Source: Fidelibacterota bacterium
GTDB taxonomy: Bacteria > Fidelibacterota > UBA8477 > JABMPR01
Assembly (NCBI GenBank): GCA_018673925.1
Contig: JABHBL010000037.1
Location: 33,566-97,565, forward strand
Length of the DNA: 64,000 nt
Direction: 5' to 3'
Part shown: one piece after another, positions 27,603-37,135 of the stretch
Layout of the letters: each line of letters starts with the position of its first letter
Position numbering within the stretch: the stretch's first letter is position 1
The notes under the pieces: generated by a model
What the model saw: only the letters and a program-made list of their open reading frames with translations
Database searches by the model: none
Told to the model about the DNA's origin: nothing
Translations under genes and position numbers: made by a program

Positions 27603-28094
27603 ATGCGAACAAAACTATTACTTCTAACACTTATCCTCATTGGGACCTCATTGGGGCAACCACCGCAAATGGATGGCCGGATGAATAAGCAAAACATGGA
27701 TGCAATTCGAATCTGGAAGTTAACTGAGGTCTTAGAATTAAGTGAAGAACAGGTTGTCACTTTTCTTCCCCTGGTTCAAATCCATGAACGTAAACTCAAG
27801 GAAATCCAGAGTGAAATCAAGGTGCTTGCCAAAGAGGCATATGCTCTCAGAAAAAAAGGCGATGTGACTCAGAAACAAGTTGATGTATACATAAGGAAAT
27901 ATGCTGAAAAACAGAGCGAAGTACATAAAATTAAAAATGATTTTGTGCAATCCCTGTCAGACCATTTAACTCCTGAGCAACAACTCATTTATCTTGGTTT
28001 TGAAACCCGATTTAGGAGTGACTTGCGGGAGTATATGAAAAATGAACGCCGAGGTATGAAAAATCCTGGCAAGCGCGCAGAAAAACGTCAATAA
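27603..28094 (+). CDS. Spy/CpxP-like periplasmic protein
   Basis: The 163-residue exported protein has a signal peptide (MRTKLLLLTLILIGTSLGQ) and a helical, charged mature region. LTEVLELSEEQVVTFLPL and LSDHLTPEQQLIYLGFETRF correspond to the paired LTxxQ-type motifs of Spy/CpxP and zinc-resistance-associated proteins. Such proteins are periplasmic chaperones or stress sensors. It starts 1 base after the preceding stop. Its presence suggests that the sigma factor answers envelope or metal stress. Confidence 0.75.
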   Translation: MRTKLLLLTLILIGTSLGQPPQMDGRMNKQNMDAIRIWKLTEVLELSEEQVVTFLPLVQIHERKLKEIQSEIKVLAKEAYALRKKGDVTQKQVDVYIRKYAEKQSEVHKIKNDFVQSLSDHLTPEQQLIYLGFETRFRSDLREYMKNERRGMKNPGKRAEKRQ

Positions 28095-28115
28095 TAGTCA
28101 TTTGGAGGTTTAGCT

Positions 28116-29099
28116 ATGAAAAAGTATTCAATTATCCCCATAAGTTTTCTCATACTGGGAATCATTTTTTCGTGCGGAGTATCTGAAAGCAATAATGGGA
28201 TTATCGATATTGAATCTGCAATTCTCAAAGTGATTGCTGCAGATGATAGCACATACGGCATTGAGGGTTTGGCTGATATTGAAGATGAGGATTACTCATT
28301 AGGAAAAGCTCCCGATTCAGATCAATCCGATGGTTCGTTCAGTATAACCATGAGAGATTCCAACTATGTGTGGAGATTTGCGCGCAGAGGAATGGCAGTA
28401 GAACGAGTGGTTACGGTTGAAGTCGAAGACGATAGCTCGGCTCAGGCATTAATTTCCCACCACATTACAGGCACCTTTTATGTGAAACAGTTTGCACGGG
28501 TATGGACCAGCTTAGATACCTGGGAGAGAGGCGATTCCATTCGATTTAGTGAGAAGCCTATTGACATGGGGGCCACTCGTCGAGTCGCATTCAGAAAACG
28601 TTTGGATGATGCAGGTGAAACGCATTGGAAGCCAGTAGCCATGACCTTGCTCAGTGGCCATTCAGGAGAATCACTGGATATTGAAGCTTTGGAATGGGTA
28701 GCAGAAGATTCTACTTTGGTTTTGACCGATTTTGGCAACGTGTTCTATAGCCGTAGAAATCCACTTCTTCTTTCTCAAATGGGTGTCAATCACATGAATG
28801 TTGTGGTGAGTAATGATGCTGATGGTGAAATGGAAAAGGTGATTGGTCGTTTGGGATATAATCCTCGTGTTGGAAATCCTGATTCAAGGTCACGCTTTCA
28901 TTTTTTCTTTGTAGAGACCCTTGATACTGGGGACAAAGTCTATAGTAGGCGTATTATCCCCAACAGACTCCATCGTAGACATTTTAAAGGGTTTGTGGAG
29001 GTGATTGATTACCGGACCCTATTTGATCATAATTATGAAAACTACTCCTCAGCGACAGTGGGGTTCATTTATACGACTAGAGAACATATAAGACCATAA
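28116..29099 (+). CDS. Lipoprotein of unknown function in the sigma-factor cassette
   Basis: The 327-residue protein has a lipoprotein signal (MKKYSIIPISFLILGIIFSC, lipobox IFSC) and a strong GGAGG ribosome site before the ATG. The mature part is acidic at first, then beta-rich, with WRFARRGMAVERVVTVEV and a C-terminal FHFFFVETLDTGDKVYSRRI. I recognise no family. It is the last gene before a strong terminator and is probably exported to the outer membrane or periplasm. Confidence 0.75.
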   Translation: MKKYSIIPISFLILGIIFSCGVSESNNGIIDIESAILKVIAADDSTYGIEGLADIEDEDYSLGKAPDSDQSDGSFSITMRDSNYVWRFARRGMAVERVVTVEVEDDSSAQALISHHITGTFYVKQFARVWTSLDTWERGDSIRFSEKPIDMGATRRVAFRKRLDDAGETHWKPVAMTLLSGHSGESLDIEALEWVAEDSTLVLTDFGNVFYSRRNPLLLSQMGVNHMNVVVSNDADGEMEKVIGRLGYNPRVGNPDSRSRFHFFFVETLDTGDKVYSRRIIPNRLHRRHFKGFVEVIDYRTLFDHNYENYSSATVGFIYTTREHIRP

Positions 29100-29120
29100 T
29101 CTTGAATATATCAGATATAA

Positions 29121-29150
29121 AAAAAGGCCGGTGAATAACCGGCCTTTTTT
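29121..29150. terminator. Bidirectional intrinsic terminator
   Basis: A-tract, GGCCGG, an 8-base loop (TGAATAAC region), CCGGCC, then a T-tract. The perfect stem has A and T runs on its two sides. It sits between the convergent sigma-cassette lipoprotein gene and the outer-membrane-type gene, so it probably ends both transcripts. Confidence 0.92.
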
Positions 29151-29170
29151 GTTGGAAGAAAATGAACAGA

Positions 29171-31159
29171 CTAAAAATGTAAACTGCTGCTCAAACCAAA
29201 TCCGATTCCCTTGGCATCAGTATTGAGACCATTGATAAAGGATAGTGTAAATCCAGTTTCCAGGAATCCTAAATGCAATCCACTTCCAAAGGTATGTACG
29301 GGATCACCAAATTGATTTTGCTTGTAGTAGCTAAAATCCAACCAGGGTGTTGCATATAAATTGAGCTGGTAATTCAGTTCAAGATCGGGACTGTATCCTA
29401 GTTGTACGTCTTCTGTGAAAGCTTTCTCAATTCCAATTCCCACCATGACTTGGGGAATGGGTTGATAAATGGCATTCAAGCTGAAGACCGTAGGTACATC
29501 TATTGTGACTTCAGCATGGGTAGACAAGGTGGTATCAGTTGTAGTCTGATATTGCTCGATATCCAGGGTGTCCAATTCCCCAGCTGAAAGCACTGGCAGA
29601 ACCATATCCATTGTCCAGGCTGAATGGGTCACATCAGACCATTTGTATTTTGCACCAAGATTTTTCAGCGCAACCTGAACTTCTACTTCCTGATGTAGAT
29701 AGCTTTGAAGATCCATGATGGCTCCAATATCAAAACCAACACTGATGTTAGACGCAGCATCCATTGGTTCAAAGTCATCAAAATTGGGCTCATCATCAGC
29801 ACGTTTAACACCGGCCTCAGTTGCCCAACCTTCACCAGAGGCAGTTACAACTGTAGAATCTCGTGTCATAATGATGGTGAAGTCGTCACTCACGACATTC
29901 ATATAACCTACCGCTTCGTAAAGATTCACACCAAGACCTACTTGAATTTCACCCAGAGGAGTCTGCACTGGCTGTGCGTAGGAGAGGGAAGTTTTACCTA
30001 CAAATGGGATAACCTCCATCTCAAGACCACCATTCTCTAGTGGTTCATCAAATAGAATGTCCTGCATGGGTAATCCGAGAGTATTCCCTGGCAGTACCAT
30101 TTTGATATGGGATTTTCCAGAAAGATTAAAAGCGAATCTTCCAATTCTAAAGCCCAGGAGTGAATGAAAATCAGGAGCAACATTTAGGGCTAATTCCTTA
30201 TCCATAATTGTAGATAAATAATCAGCTTTCATGGCTGCATCCCAGACACCACCCGTGGTCCACCATTCACTATACCAACCTGGGGTCAACAGTGAATTAT
30301 GGATGCTGAATTTGAAGTCAGGCAAAAGATTGAGACTAACATGATTCTCGAAATCTCGGGCAAGGTTTGCAGGATTGCTGGAGATATCATTGAGCTCACG
30401 GAACTGACGGTTCCGGATTTTCATGGTCTTCATTTTGACAGCTTGGCGAGCCAGTTCATCTTGATCAACGAAGAATACCGGCTCTACTGCAGTGGTATCT
30501 TCCGTCACGACAGCGAGATATTCCGACCCTGCAATTTCCTTAAGATAGGTATCCAGCGCTGCCACGATGGAGTCAGCTGGAGCTTCAATGGCAACTACTT
30601 TGGTTACTGTATTATATATCTGGACATTGCTGCTGTCATCTTTGGTTACAACCACATAATTAACCCCACTGCCATCACTGGCCAGGAGGTGACAGACTAT
30701 ATCAAGACAGTCATTGGCGCTGATGGCTATCATGGTAGGATCCACTATGGAAATATAGGAGAGAGAAGTAAAATCCATCCCTTCCAGCACATCGTTGCTC
30801 CAAAAATACAGATTGCCTTCGTTTACCAATCCAGCCAGGGCTGCGGGGGCAGGATCATTCTGCACCCAACCCATCTCTGGTTCAGGAACAACCAGAGTGT
30901 CTTCAGCAACGAAAGCAGTTGTATCTGTAGCCATAGAATCAAGTTCAGCTACCTCCATTGAGGTGCTGTCCATTTCTACCACGTCGGCTTCAACCATTTC
31001 TTCAGTTTGAGTTTCAGTTGTATCAGCAACTTCAACGACAGGTTCTACTGCTTCTACAGCTGCTTCCTCGAGGGGTGCTTCTGTAGTGGTACTATCGGTT
31101 TGAGCCAGTAAAAAACTTGAAAGGCTCAGGACTACGAGGATATAAATTAGAGTTTTCAT
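29171..31159 (-). CDS. Outer-membrane-type protein with a long acidic linker (DUF5723-like)
   Basis: The 662-residue protein has a signal peptide (MKTLIYILVVLSLSSFLLAQ). A low-complexity acidic Thr/Glu/Val linker follows (about residues 21-95), then a small domain, then from about residue 250 a beta-rich region starting RQFRELNDISSNPANLA. The segment LNLLPDFKFSIHNSLLTPGWY and a C-terminal strand-like GLSSSLHF resemble DUF5723 outer-membrane proteins known from Bacteroidota (recalled). Its ATG overlaps the stop of the large lipoprotein gene (TAATG), so the two products are coupled and may form one complex. Confidence 0.72.
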   Translation of the reverse strand: MKTLIYILVVLSLSSFLLAQTDSTTTEAPLEEAAVEAVEPVVEVADTTETQTEEMVEADVVEMDSTSMEVAELDSMATDTTAFVAEDTLVVPEPEMGWVQNDPAPAALAGLVNEGNLYFWSNDVLEGMDFTSLSYISIVDPTMIAISANDCLDIVCHLLASDGSGVNYVVVTKDDSSNVQIYNTVTKVVAIEAPADSIVAALDTYLKEIAGSEYLAVVTEDTTAVEPVFFVDQDELARQAVKMKTMKIRNRQFRELNDISSNPANLARDFENHVSLNLLPDFKFSIHNSLLTPGWYSEWWTTGGVWDAAMKADYLSTIMDKELALNVAPDFHSLLGFRIGRFAFNLSGKSHIKMVLPGNTLGLPMQDILFDEPLENGGLEMEVIPFVGKTSLSYAQPVQTPLGEIQVGLGVNLYEAVGYMNVVSDDFTIIMTRDSTVVTASGEGWATEAGVKRADDEPNFDDFEPMDAASNISVGFDIGAIMDLQSYLHQEVEVQVALKNLGAKYKWSDVTHSAWTMDMVLPVLSAGELDTLDIEQYQTTTDTTLSTHAEVTIDVPTVFSLNAIYQPIPQVMVGIGIEKAFTEDVQLGYSPDLELNYQLNLYATPWLDFSYYKQNQFGDPVHTFGSGLHLGFLETGFTLSFINGLNTDAKGIGFGLSSSLHF

Positions 31160-34158
31160 TAGAATTCCTCCCCATTGACCGTGTACGATATGCTACCCCA
31201 GGTTCGCAAGGTCAGGGAATCAGTTGTAAAGAATCGAGATGGTATATTATTTCCACCCGCATCGGTTCTTCCGAGGAGGGTGACTTCAGGTTTCAGGAAT
31301 AACTTTTCTTCCAGAAGCTCTAGTTTATCGCTGGTCATTTCGATGGTGGTAATCTCATGTTCAGCAGCATCTACATTCTCAAGTGGCAGTAATTCCAACG
31401 TCATCAGTGTATCGGCATCGGGTGCAGTTCCAGCTTCAATAGCCAGGCTATCAAATGCCAGACTATCATTACTGGCCAGCACAACTACGGTGGCGCCAAA
31501 TTCGAACATATTGATCACATCCGCATAAAGCGCAAATTCTTCCAGAGTCACTGTGCCTTCTTCTGGCAAGGGAGAGTCCAGAGATGTGACATCCATATCC
31601 AGAGCCGGGGGATCCTCAATAATTAAGGACAGAGGCACGTTGATGTACATAATGGGACTCATACTTTGACCCTTGGCAATGGTGGCTGGTGAGGTACCAT
31701 CGCTGATGATGGCCTGACCACTTGATATGATGGACTCAGGATGAATATTGAGCAGGTCTGCTGCATCAATGTGAACCACATCATCATCGGGAGTCAGATC
31801 GTGTAGAATTTCAATTTCTTCTGAATTCCCTAAAGAATCAGTTCCTGAGAGCAGGAGTGATAGCTGAATAGGAATATCAAAGGTACTGTTAAAATCAATA
31901 TCAATATTGACATGCTCAAACATGAGATCAGATACCATGTCAGGCATTTCAAATGTCACGGTATCAGCATCAATAACCAGGGTATCAGGCTCGATGATTC
32001 CTCTGACACTTTCCATGGCAAGATTGGTGATATTGACATCAATTAGTATTGAATCCCCAAACGTAAGCGTCATCTCTTCAGTGGAAGGTAGAGCAACAGT
32101 TGAGGTATAGTGTATGCCCTGATCTACACCAGGCATGACAGAGCCAGCATCAAAGGCGAGTTTGTATTCCGACAAATCAAGAGTAGAAACTTGTGGTGTT
32201 GCCAAATTCTCCAGGCGGAAATCCATCTGAAGTGTGTCACCGCTGGTCTTGTGAATAAACTCATCTATCTGGAAATTCACATCAGCCACCACGCCAATAC
32301 GATTGGTCATGGAGAGCTGAAAATCACCAGTTTCAAAGTTTGCTTCAATAAGTTTAGTAGCCTCTTCCAGGATGATTTCGTCTTCTGTTACGATTGCATC
32401 CTGGGAGAAATAACCAGTTACTTCGGCAAACTCCATATCAGAAACATCAATGTCCACAATGATGGAATCTTCGAGACCATATTGACCAAGCTCGCCAGAA
32501 GGTGTAGTTACCACAGTAGTGTAGGTAAGCACCTGACCAGCAGCAGTGGTATCGCTAAATACCAAATTGTACTCTGAGAGGTTAAAATTCAAGGTGTTAA
32601 CCGTTGTGAAGGGTTCCAGAGTTAGGCTACCAGATAAGGGATTATTGTCGGCATCTTTCAATTCTGGGATAGTCAGAACGATGGTAGGGAGTCCGTCAAA
32701 TCCAGGCTTGTTAATTCTATTTTCAATATCAATGTTGATACTTCCTGAGGAAATGTCTGCATTGAGTAATTTTGAATCAGAGGTGATTTCAATATCACCT
32801 GCTTCTTCGATAAGCTGAGATTCAATCTCACCGGTGATTTCGTCAAAAAATAGATCAGCACCTGCGGTCTCACCGTAGAGGGCGATGGTCACAGAAACCT
32901 GGTTAGTCTCAGCAAGGGTCACCAGATTATCTCCCGTATCTTCAGTATTAATCTGGTAGCTATAGGTGACCTGCTGTAGATCAACATCCATTACCAGGCT
33001 ATATCCGGTAATATTGTTTTCATCTGTCGTGGTCAGGTTAGCTGGAATAGGAATTGTTTTGGTGAAGGCATCGTCAGAAGGATCTTCAAGAGAAGTAATC
33101 TCGATAACCAACTGTGAAGCTACGGCCATACTATTTACAATTTCAATTTTCAATGTCCCTGCACTGATCCGGGCATCTTGAATTTTGTTCGCTGATGCGG
33201 CCAATGCGATATTGCCATCTTCCGTGATTGACTGGGAAGGCACTTTGGCAGTTGCGCTACTCACCACCAAATTGGAACCAGAGATGGCGATGTTAAAGCT
33301 TGAAGCCCTCGCATTGTCATCTATTGGAACCAACGCGCCATTAGAACCATCCGAATTTCCAGTAACCAAAACCAAAATGTTAGCTGGTAAAGTAATGCCA
33401 TTGAGGTCTAAACTTCTTGTGCTGCTGGTACCAGTTGGTATAGCAGCAGACCAGGAAACATTTCCTCCGGCAATATCAGTCGTGTCAGTACCCACGACCT
33501 GCTGTAACTGAATATTAATGGGTGCACCAAGGGGAATCACCATGTCGTTGTTAATAGTGATATCAAGACTTCCGCCTGAGAATACTGCGGAAGAGAAATC
33601 AGTAAAGGAAAAATCTTTGTAGACTGGTGCGAGAGGACCACCAGGAACTTCTGAATTACCATCAGGTACGCTCTCAACGCCAGGAAAAATCTCGTTTAGT
33701 TGGAAAGGATCTGTTGTATCGGCAGGTATATCTGCAAGTTCAATTGGACCCAGTGTGGATTCAACGATTTCCTCAATGGGGTCCACACCCACAGCATCAA
33801 AAGCACTGGTCTGATTGATACTTGAACCAGTCACGGTGACATCGTCAACCGATTGAGCAAAGCTTTGATTAATATCACCAAATGCAAGCTGATCACTTAC
33901 TTCCTGGGAAGCCATTTCAGTGGTATCACTGTAGGCAAAAATGGTTTTTTCCCCATTGTCACCATAGAGTTGACTACTGATGTTATCCTCATCTTCAAGA
34001 TCTTTCAGGTCAACACTTTCTTTGACAAGTGGGAACTCAATTTTATTTGTCCAGGTTGGCGGTTTAGCTTCTTGCTTGAGATCGCAAGAGACTACGGCAA
34101 AGATTACCATTAGGAGCAATCCAAGTTGTAGTTTTCGTGATGGTGACTTTTGAATCAT
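31159..34158 (-). CDS. Large lipoprotein built of repeated beta-rich modules
   Basis: The 999-residue protein has a lipobox (LLLMVIFAVVSCDLKQ). The body contains at least four related modules, each starting with a phrase like SGGSLDITINNDM, SAGTLKIEIVNSM, SSGSINIDIENRI or TGDFQLSMTNRIG, and most followed by a D/N-L-S-E-Y-x-L-x-F phrase about 55 residues later. Composition is very acidic and Ser/Thr-rich, with few Cys or Lys, as in surface-exposed beta-sandwich proteins. No enzymatic motif is seen. It is translationally coupled to the outer-membrane-type gene, so a surface lipoprotein/barrel pair is plausible. Confidence 0.75.
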   Translation of the reverse strand: MIQKSPSRKLQLGLLLMVIFAVVSCDLKQEAKPPTWTNKIEFPLVKESVDLKDLEDEDNISSQLYGDNGEKTIFAYSDTTEMASQEVSDQLAFGDINQSFAQSVDDVTVTGSSINQTSAFDAVGVDPIEEIVESTLGPIELADIPADTTDPFQLNEIFPGVESVPDGNSEVPGGPLAPVYKDFSFTDFSSAVFSGGSLDITINNDMVIPLGAPINIQLQQVVGTDTTDIAGGNVSWSAAIPTGTSSTRSLDLNGITLPANILVLVTGNSDGSNGALVPIDDNARASSFNIAISGSNLVVSSATAKVPSQSITEDGNIALAASANKIQDARISAGTLKIEIVNSMAVASQLVIEITSLEDPSDDAFTKTIPIPANLTTTDENNITGYSLVMDVDLQQVTYSYQINTEDTGDNLVTLAETNQVSVTIALYGETAGADLFFDEITGEIESQLIEEAGDIEITSDSKLLNADISSGSINIDIENRINKPGFDGLPTIVLTIPELKDADNNPLSGSLTLEPFTTVNTLNFNLSEYNLVFSDTTAAGQVLTYTTVVTTPSGELGQYGLEDSIIVDIDVSDMEFAEVTGYFSQDAIVTEDEIILEEATKLIEANFETGDFQLSMTNRIGVVADVNFQIDEFIHKTSGDTLQMDFRLENLATPQVSTLDLSEYKLAFDAGSVMPGVDQGIHYTSTVALPSTEEMTLTFGDSILIDVNITNLAMESVRGIIEPDTLVIDADTVTFEMPDMVSDLMFEHVNIDIDFNSTFDIPIQLSLLLSGTDSLGNSEEIEILHDLTPDDDVVHIDAADLLNIHPESIISSGQAIISDGTSPATIAKGQSMSPIMYINVPLSLIIEDPPALDMDVTSLDSPLPEEGTVTLEEFALYADVINMFEFGATVVVLASNDSLAFDSLAIEAGTAPDADTLMTLELLPLENVDAAEHEITTIEMTSDKLELLEEKLFLKPEVTLLGRTDAGGNNIPSRFFTTDSLTLRTWGSISYTVNGEEF

Positions 34159-34589
34159 GTGACCCTCGATGTTTTCGGTTCATCATCTAATATTTGTCAT
34201 GAAGTGTCTGAAATATCTAGCACTTCGCCAGCGCTTTATGAGGAATATTCCCCCTCTTTAGCCATTGAATCTAAACAAGCTCGGCCTTATCAAAGTATAA
34301 AATATTACTACCTTATAGTCTAAAGGGGATGAATATTATCGTAATTATATCAAGACCCCAGCGAAAATGGTCACGTAAATATTGAAATAACAGGCATTTA
34401 TCATTCATAGCATATAACTATTTCAAAATCATGATTTGAAGCAATATTGTGAGACTTATCACAGTGAAAGGGCTGACTGGCTTTGCGATTGGATGGATAA
34501 AACGATTTCCACATGGATATGAAGCGTTCGGGAGTAATTTAATATCGTCGCAATTTGGTCGGCTTAAGATGGAGAAAAACTCACTCAAG
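34159..34589. other. AT-rich intergenic region between divergent genes
   Basis: This stretch of about 430 bases separates the large lipoprotein gene (minus) from the DUF72 gene (plus). I see no tRNA-like cloverleaf, no strong terminator and no clear repeat. Promoters for both flanking genes must lie here, but no -35/-10 pair is convincing. The ORF track extends the DUF72 frame back to 34449, and that part lacks family similarity. Confidence 0.5.
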
Positions 34590-35378
34590 ATGACAAATAA
34601 AGTTGGAAAAATTATCATCGGAACCTCTGGTTTTTCCTATCCCGACTGGAAAGGTGTGTTTTATCCCCCAGGCTTGAAGAAAGAGGATTGGTTGAAGTTT
34701 TATGCCGAGCACTATGAGTTTTGTGAGTTGAATTTCAGCTACTATCGTATGCCTCAGGTGCAACAGATGGAAAAGTTCCTTAGTTATCCTCTGAAATTTG
34801 CTGTGAAAGCCCATAAGTCAATGACCCACGATAGACTGACTGCGAAGGCTGCTCGGCAAGATTTCTTTGAGGCAGTCAAAGTACTACAGCAGGATGATCA
34901 CCTTGCTGCGGTCCTGCTCCAGTTCCCATTTTCATTTGCATATACACCTGAGAATCGAAAGTATCTGCTTGAGTTGCTTGAGGACCTCGATACCTTGCCT
35001 CTTGTGGTTGAGTTCAGGCATCCCGACTGGGTTAGGAATTCGGTTTTTGAAGAATTGACAAAACACTCCTGGGGGATATCTATGTTGGATTCTCCTCAAA
35101 TCTCTGGAGGTATGCCTGAATTTGATTCAGTCACATCTGATATTGCCTATTTGCGATTTCATGGCCGGAATAAGGAAAACTGGTGGCAGGGTGATAACGT
35201 GAGTCGCTATGATTACGAATATCATCAGAAGGAATTGGAAGCCTGGCTTCCAAGAATTTCCAGTATGGCACAACAGGCAAAAACATCGTATATTTCTTTT
35301 AACAATCATGCCCGGGGTCAGGCAATTAAAAATGCAAATCAGCTCAAGACCATACTGAAAAGAGCTGAACTCATATAA
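34590..35378 (+). CDS. DUF72 (YecE-like) domain protein
   Basis: The product has the DUF72 TIM-barrel signatures: GKIIIGTSGFSYPDWKGVFYP at its start, YAEHYEFCELNFSYYRMP, FAVKAHKSMTHDRL, VVEFRHPDWV and AYLRFHGRN. The activity of the family is not established. From ATG 34590 the product is 262 residues, close to the family norm. The track start at 34449 adds 47 residues with no DUF72 similarity. ATG 34569 is also possible. It is followed 16 bases later by the ferredoxin reductase gene. Confidence 0.88.
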   Translation: MTNKVGKIIIGTSGFSYPDWKGVFYPPGLKKEDWLKFYAEHYEFCELNFSYYRMPQVQQMEKFLSYPLKFAVKAHKSMTHDRLTAKAARQDFFEAVKVLQQDDHLAAVLLQFPFSFAYTPENRKYLLELLEDLDTLPLVVEFRHPDWVRNSVFEELTKHSWGISMLDSPQISGGMPEFDSVTSDIAYLRFHGRNKENWWQGDNVSRYDYEYHQKELEAWLPRISSMAQQAKTSYISFNNHARGQAIKNANQLKTILKRAELI

Positions 35379-35394
35379 ATAAAGGGGGAATCCC

Positions 35395-36210
35395 ATGGCG
35401 GATTTATCACTGAATGCAGTCGTTTCTCAAAAAATTGAGGTATCACCAGGCTTAATTATTCTAAGAGTGGTCCCACAAGGTTGGGAGCTCCCGGATTATA
35501 AAGCGGGTCAATTTACTGTCCTGGGTCTACCAGGGACCTCAGCCAGACATCAATTTTCGGATGAAGAAGTACCGCTCGTGGCTCCTGAAAAACTAATTCG
35601 CCGGGCTTATTCGGTCTCCTCAGCATCGGTCAATAAGGAATATATTGAATTTTATATTACCATGGTACGTTCTGGTGCGCTGACACCGCGTATCTTTGCT
35701 TTGGAAACTGGTGATAAGATATTTCTTTCTAAAAAGTTTTCTGGTGTATTTACTTTGGAAATGACTGAACCTAGTTCAAACATAATAATGCTAGGTACTG
35801 GAACAGGTTTAGCTCCTTATATGAGCATGCTACGAGAAGATTTACCCTGTAACTCGGATCGGAAGTATATTATTGTTCATGGCGCTCGCCACAGTTGGGA
35901 TCTGGGGTATCGGTCTGAACTAAATACCATCGCAAATGTGTGCTCCAATTTCACTTATATACCGGCTATTACCCGTCCCAATCTCGAGCATATTGAGTGG
36001 GGAGGAGAGAGTGGGTATATTCAAGAATTGTGGGAGCGTAAAGTAATTCAGACAAAATCAGGTCTTGAACCTACACCCGAGAATACCCACATCTTTTTGT
36101 GTGGAAATCCCAGCATGATTGACACCATGGTCGAGGTTTTGGAGCTTGAAGGATACAAAGAGCATAGCAAGAAATCTCCAGGTCAGATTCACCTCGAGCG
36201 TTACTGGTAG
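35395..36210 (+). CDS. fpr: Ferredoxin/flavodoxin--NADP(+) reductase
   Basis: The 271-residue FAD-dependent oxidoreductase transfers electrons between NADPH and ferredoxin or flavodoxin. The FAD-binding motif is RRAYSVSSAS in the N-terminal barrel (about residues 70-80). The NADP-binding domain has IIMLGTGTGLAPYMSMLRE and the C-terminal THIFLCGNPSMIDTMVEVLE. A GGGGGAA ribosome site precedes the ATG. Length and motif order agree with bacterial Fpr. It is followed by a strong terminator. Confidence 0.9.
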   Translation: MADLSLNAVVSQKIEVSPGLIILRVVPQGWELPDYKAGQFTVLGLPGTSARHQFSDEEVPLVAPEKLIRRAYSVSSASVNKEYIEFYITMVRSGALTPRIFALETGDKIFLSKKFSGVFTLEMTEPSSNIIMLGTGTGLAPYMSMLREDLPCNSDRKYIIVHGARHSWDLGYRSELNTIANVCSNFTYIPAITRPNLEHIEWGGESGYIQELWERKVIQTKSGLEPTPENTHIFLCGNPSMIDTMVEVLELEGYKEHSKKSPGQIHLERYW

Positions 36211-36252
36211 GTGTAGAGCTAATTGCCACAACCCTACCCGGATATTGTATAC

Positions 36253-36283
36253 AAAAAGCCCCCATCGAAGACAGGGGCTTTTT
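36253..36283. terminator. Bidirectional intrinsic terminator after fpr
   Basis: AAAAAGCCCC, a loop of about 11 bases, then GGGGCTTTTT. The stem is perfect with A and T tracts, placed between the convergent fpr and membrane-protein genes, so it can serve both directions. Confidence 0.9.
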
Positions 36284-36306
36284 AATTTAATGTTGAGCCA
36301 GGCGTT

Positions 36307-37125
36307 CTATTGTTCGATTTGGGTATAATCCAATTCTGAACCTAAAGCGCTGTGGGGGATGAGATAAACTGCCAAAGTGATCACAGCTGCAGAGATGATC
36401 CAGGCTTTTGCATTCCCGGTTTTATGCTGTCTCCAGACCGCCAGTATCCAGGCAATAAAAGCCACCGCAGTCTTATTGTCGGTGAGATCCGTTCCCCAGG
36501 GCCAACCAGTCCAGTAGGCGTCAAATGCGTACTTCTGAACGATGGGACCCAATATCATGCCACCAAGGGTTAGACAGATCGTCGTGATGATGGTATAGCG
36601 TAATGTCATGGAACTCTCAACCCAGGCTGCCATACCGGTTCTGGTAGCCAACAACATTGCAGTGAACATAAAGAGAATGTGGGGGATCAACACGGCAGCA
36701 GGGACGGCTCCCTTAAACCTTATTATAGTGGATTCATCTACCAACGAATGGGTTCTACCGTCAGCCGTTAGAAGATTTACCTCGTAGATGATTTTACCTG
36801 CAGGAGGTTGAGAAGGAAGATAGGCTTTCAGATGACCATCCACCATCATGAAGGGAGTAAGCCGCCAATCATCATGACTCTTGTAGCGTTTCCACTTCAG
36901 GGTTGCATTAAATTCAGGTTTTGAAGCTCCCAGATCAATTTCAGCATTTTCACCGGTATTTTGTGAGCGCATGAGATGATAAGTCACAGTTTTTCCATCT
37001 ATGGTGACTTCGCCAGTAACCGGGTAGGTTGGACCTGTTTTTCGCTGGTAAACCACAGAAGATAGTGTAATGACAATAGCCAGGATCCAGAGTATCCAGG
37101 CTTGTTGCTTTGTGTTGTTTGACAT
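36307..37125 (-). CDS. Integral membrane protein of unknown function
   Basis: From ATG 37125 (MSNNTKQQAWILWILAIVI) the product is 272 residues. It has one N-terminal helix, an extracytoplasmic beta-rich domain (about residues 30-140, with TYPVTGEVTIDGKTVTYHLMR), then four or five C-terminal helices including the motif GWPWGTDLTDNKT. I chose this start over 37149 because AAGGG precedes it and the longer form overlaps the peptidase gene. The helix with GWPWG recalls membrane proteins of respiratory clusters, but no function can be assigned. Confidence 0.72.
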   Translation of the reverse strand: MSNNTKQQAWILWILAIVITLSSVVYQRKTGPTYPVTGEVTIDGKTVTYHLMRSQNTGENAEIDLGASKPEFNATLKWKRYKSHDDWRLTPFMMVDGHLKAYLPSQPPAGKIIYEVNLLTADGRTHSLVDESTIIRFKGAVPAAVLIPHILFMFTAMLLATRTGMAAWVESSMTLRYTIITTICLTLGGMILGPIVQKYAFDAYWTGWPWGTDLTDNKTAVAFIAWILAVWRQHKTGNAKAWIISAAVITLAVYLIPHSALGSELDYTQIEQ

Positions 37126-37135
37126 GGAGATACCC

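Noticed and set aside
30299-30961. 220-residue ORF opposite the DUF5723-like gene
   Set aside because: Antisense to a gene with a signal peptide and overlap coupling. Composition follows the opposite strand, so it is a shadow.
32110-32577. 155-residue ORF opposite the large lipoprotein gene
   Set aside because: Antisense shadow in a long acidic low-complexity gene. No start signal or domain.
34159-34589. Possible tRNA or small RNA in the 430-base gap before the DUF72 gene
   Set aside because: I looked for cloverleaf arms and strong hairpins by eye and found none. No terminator-like end is present.
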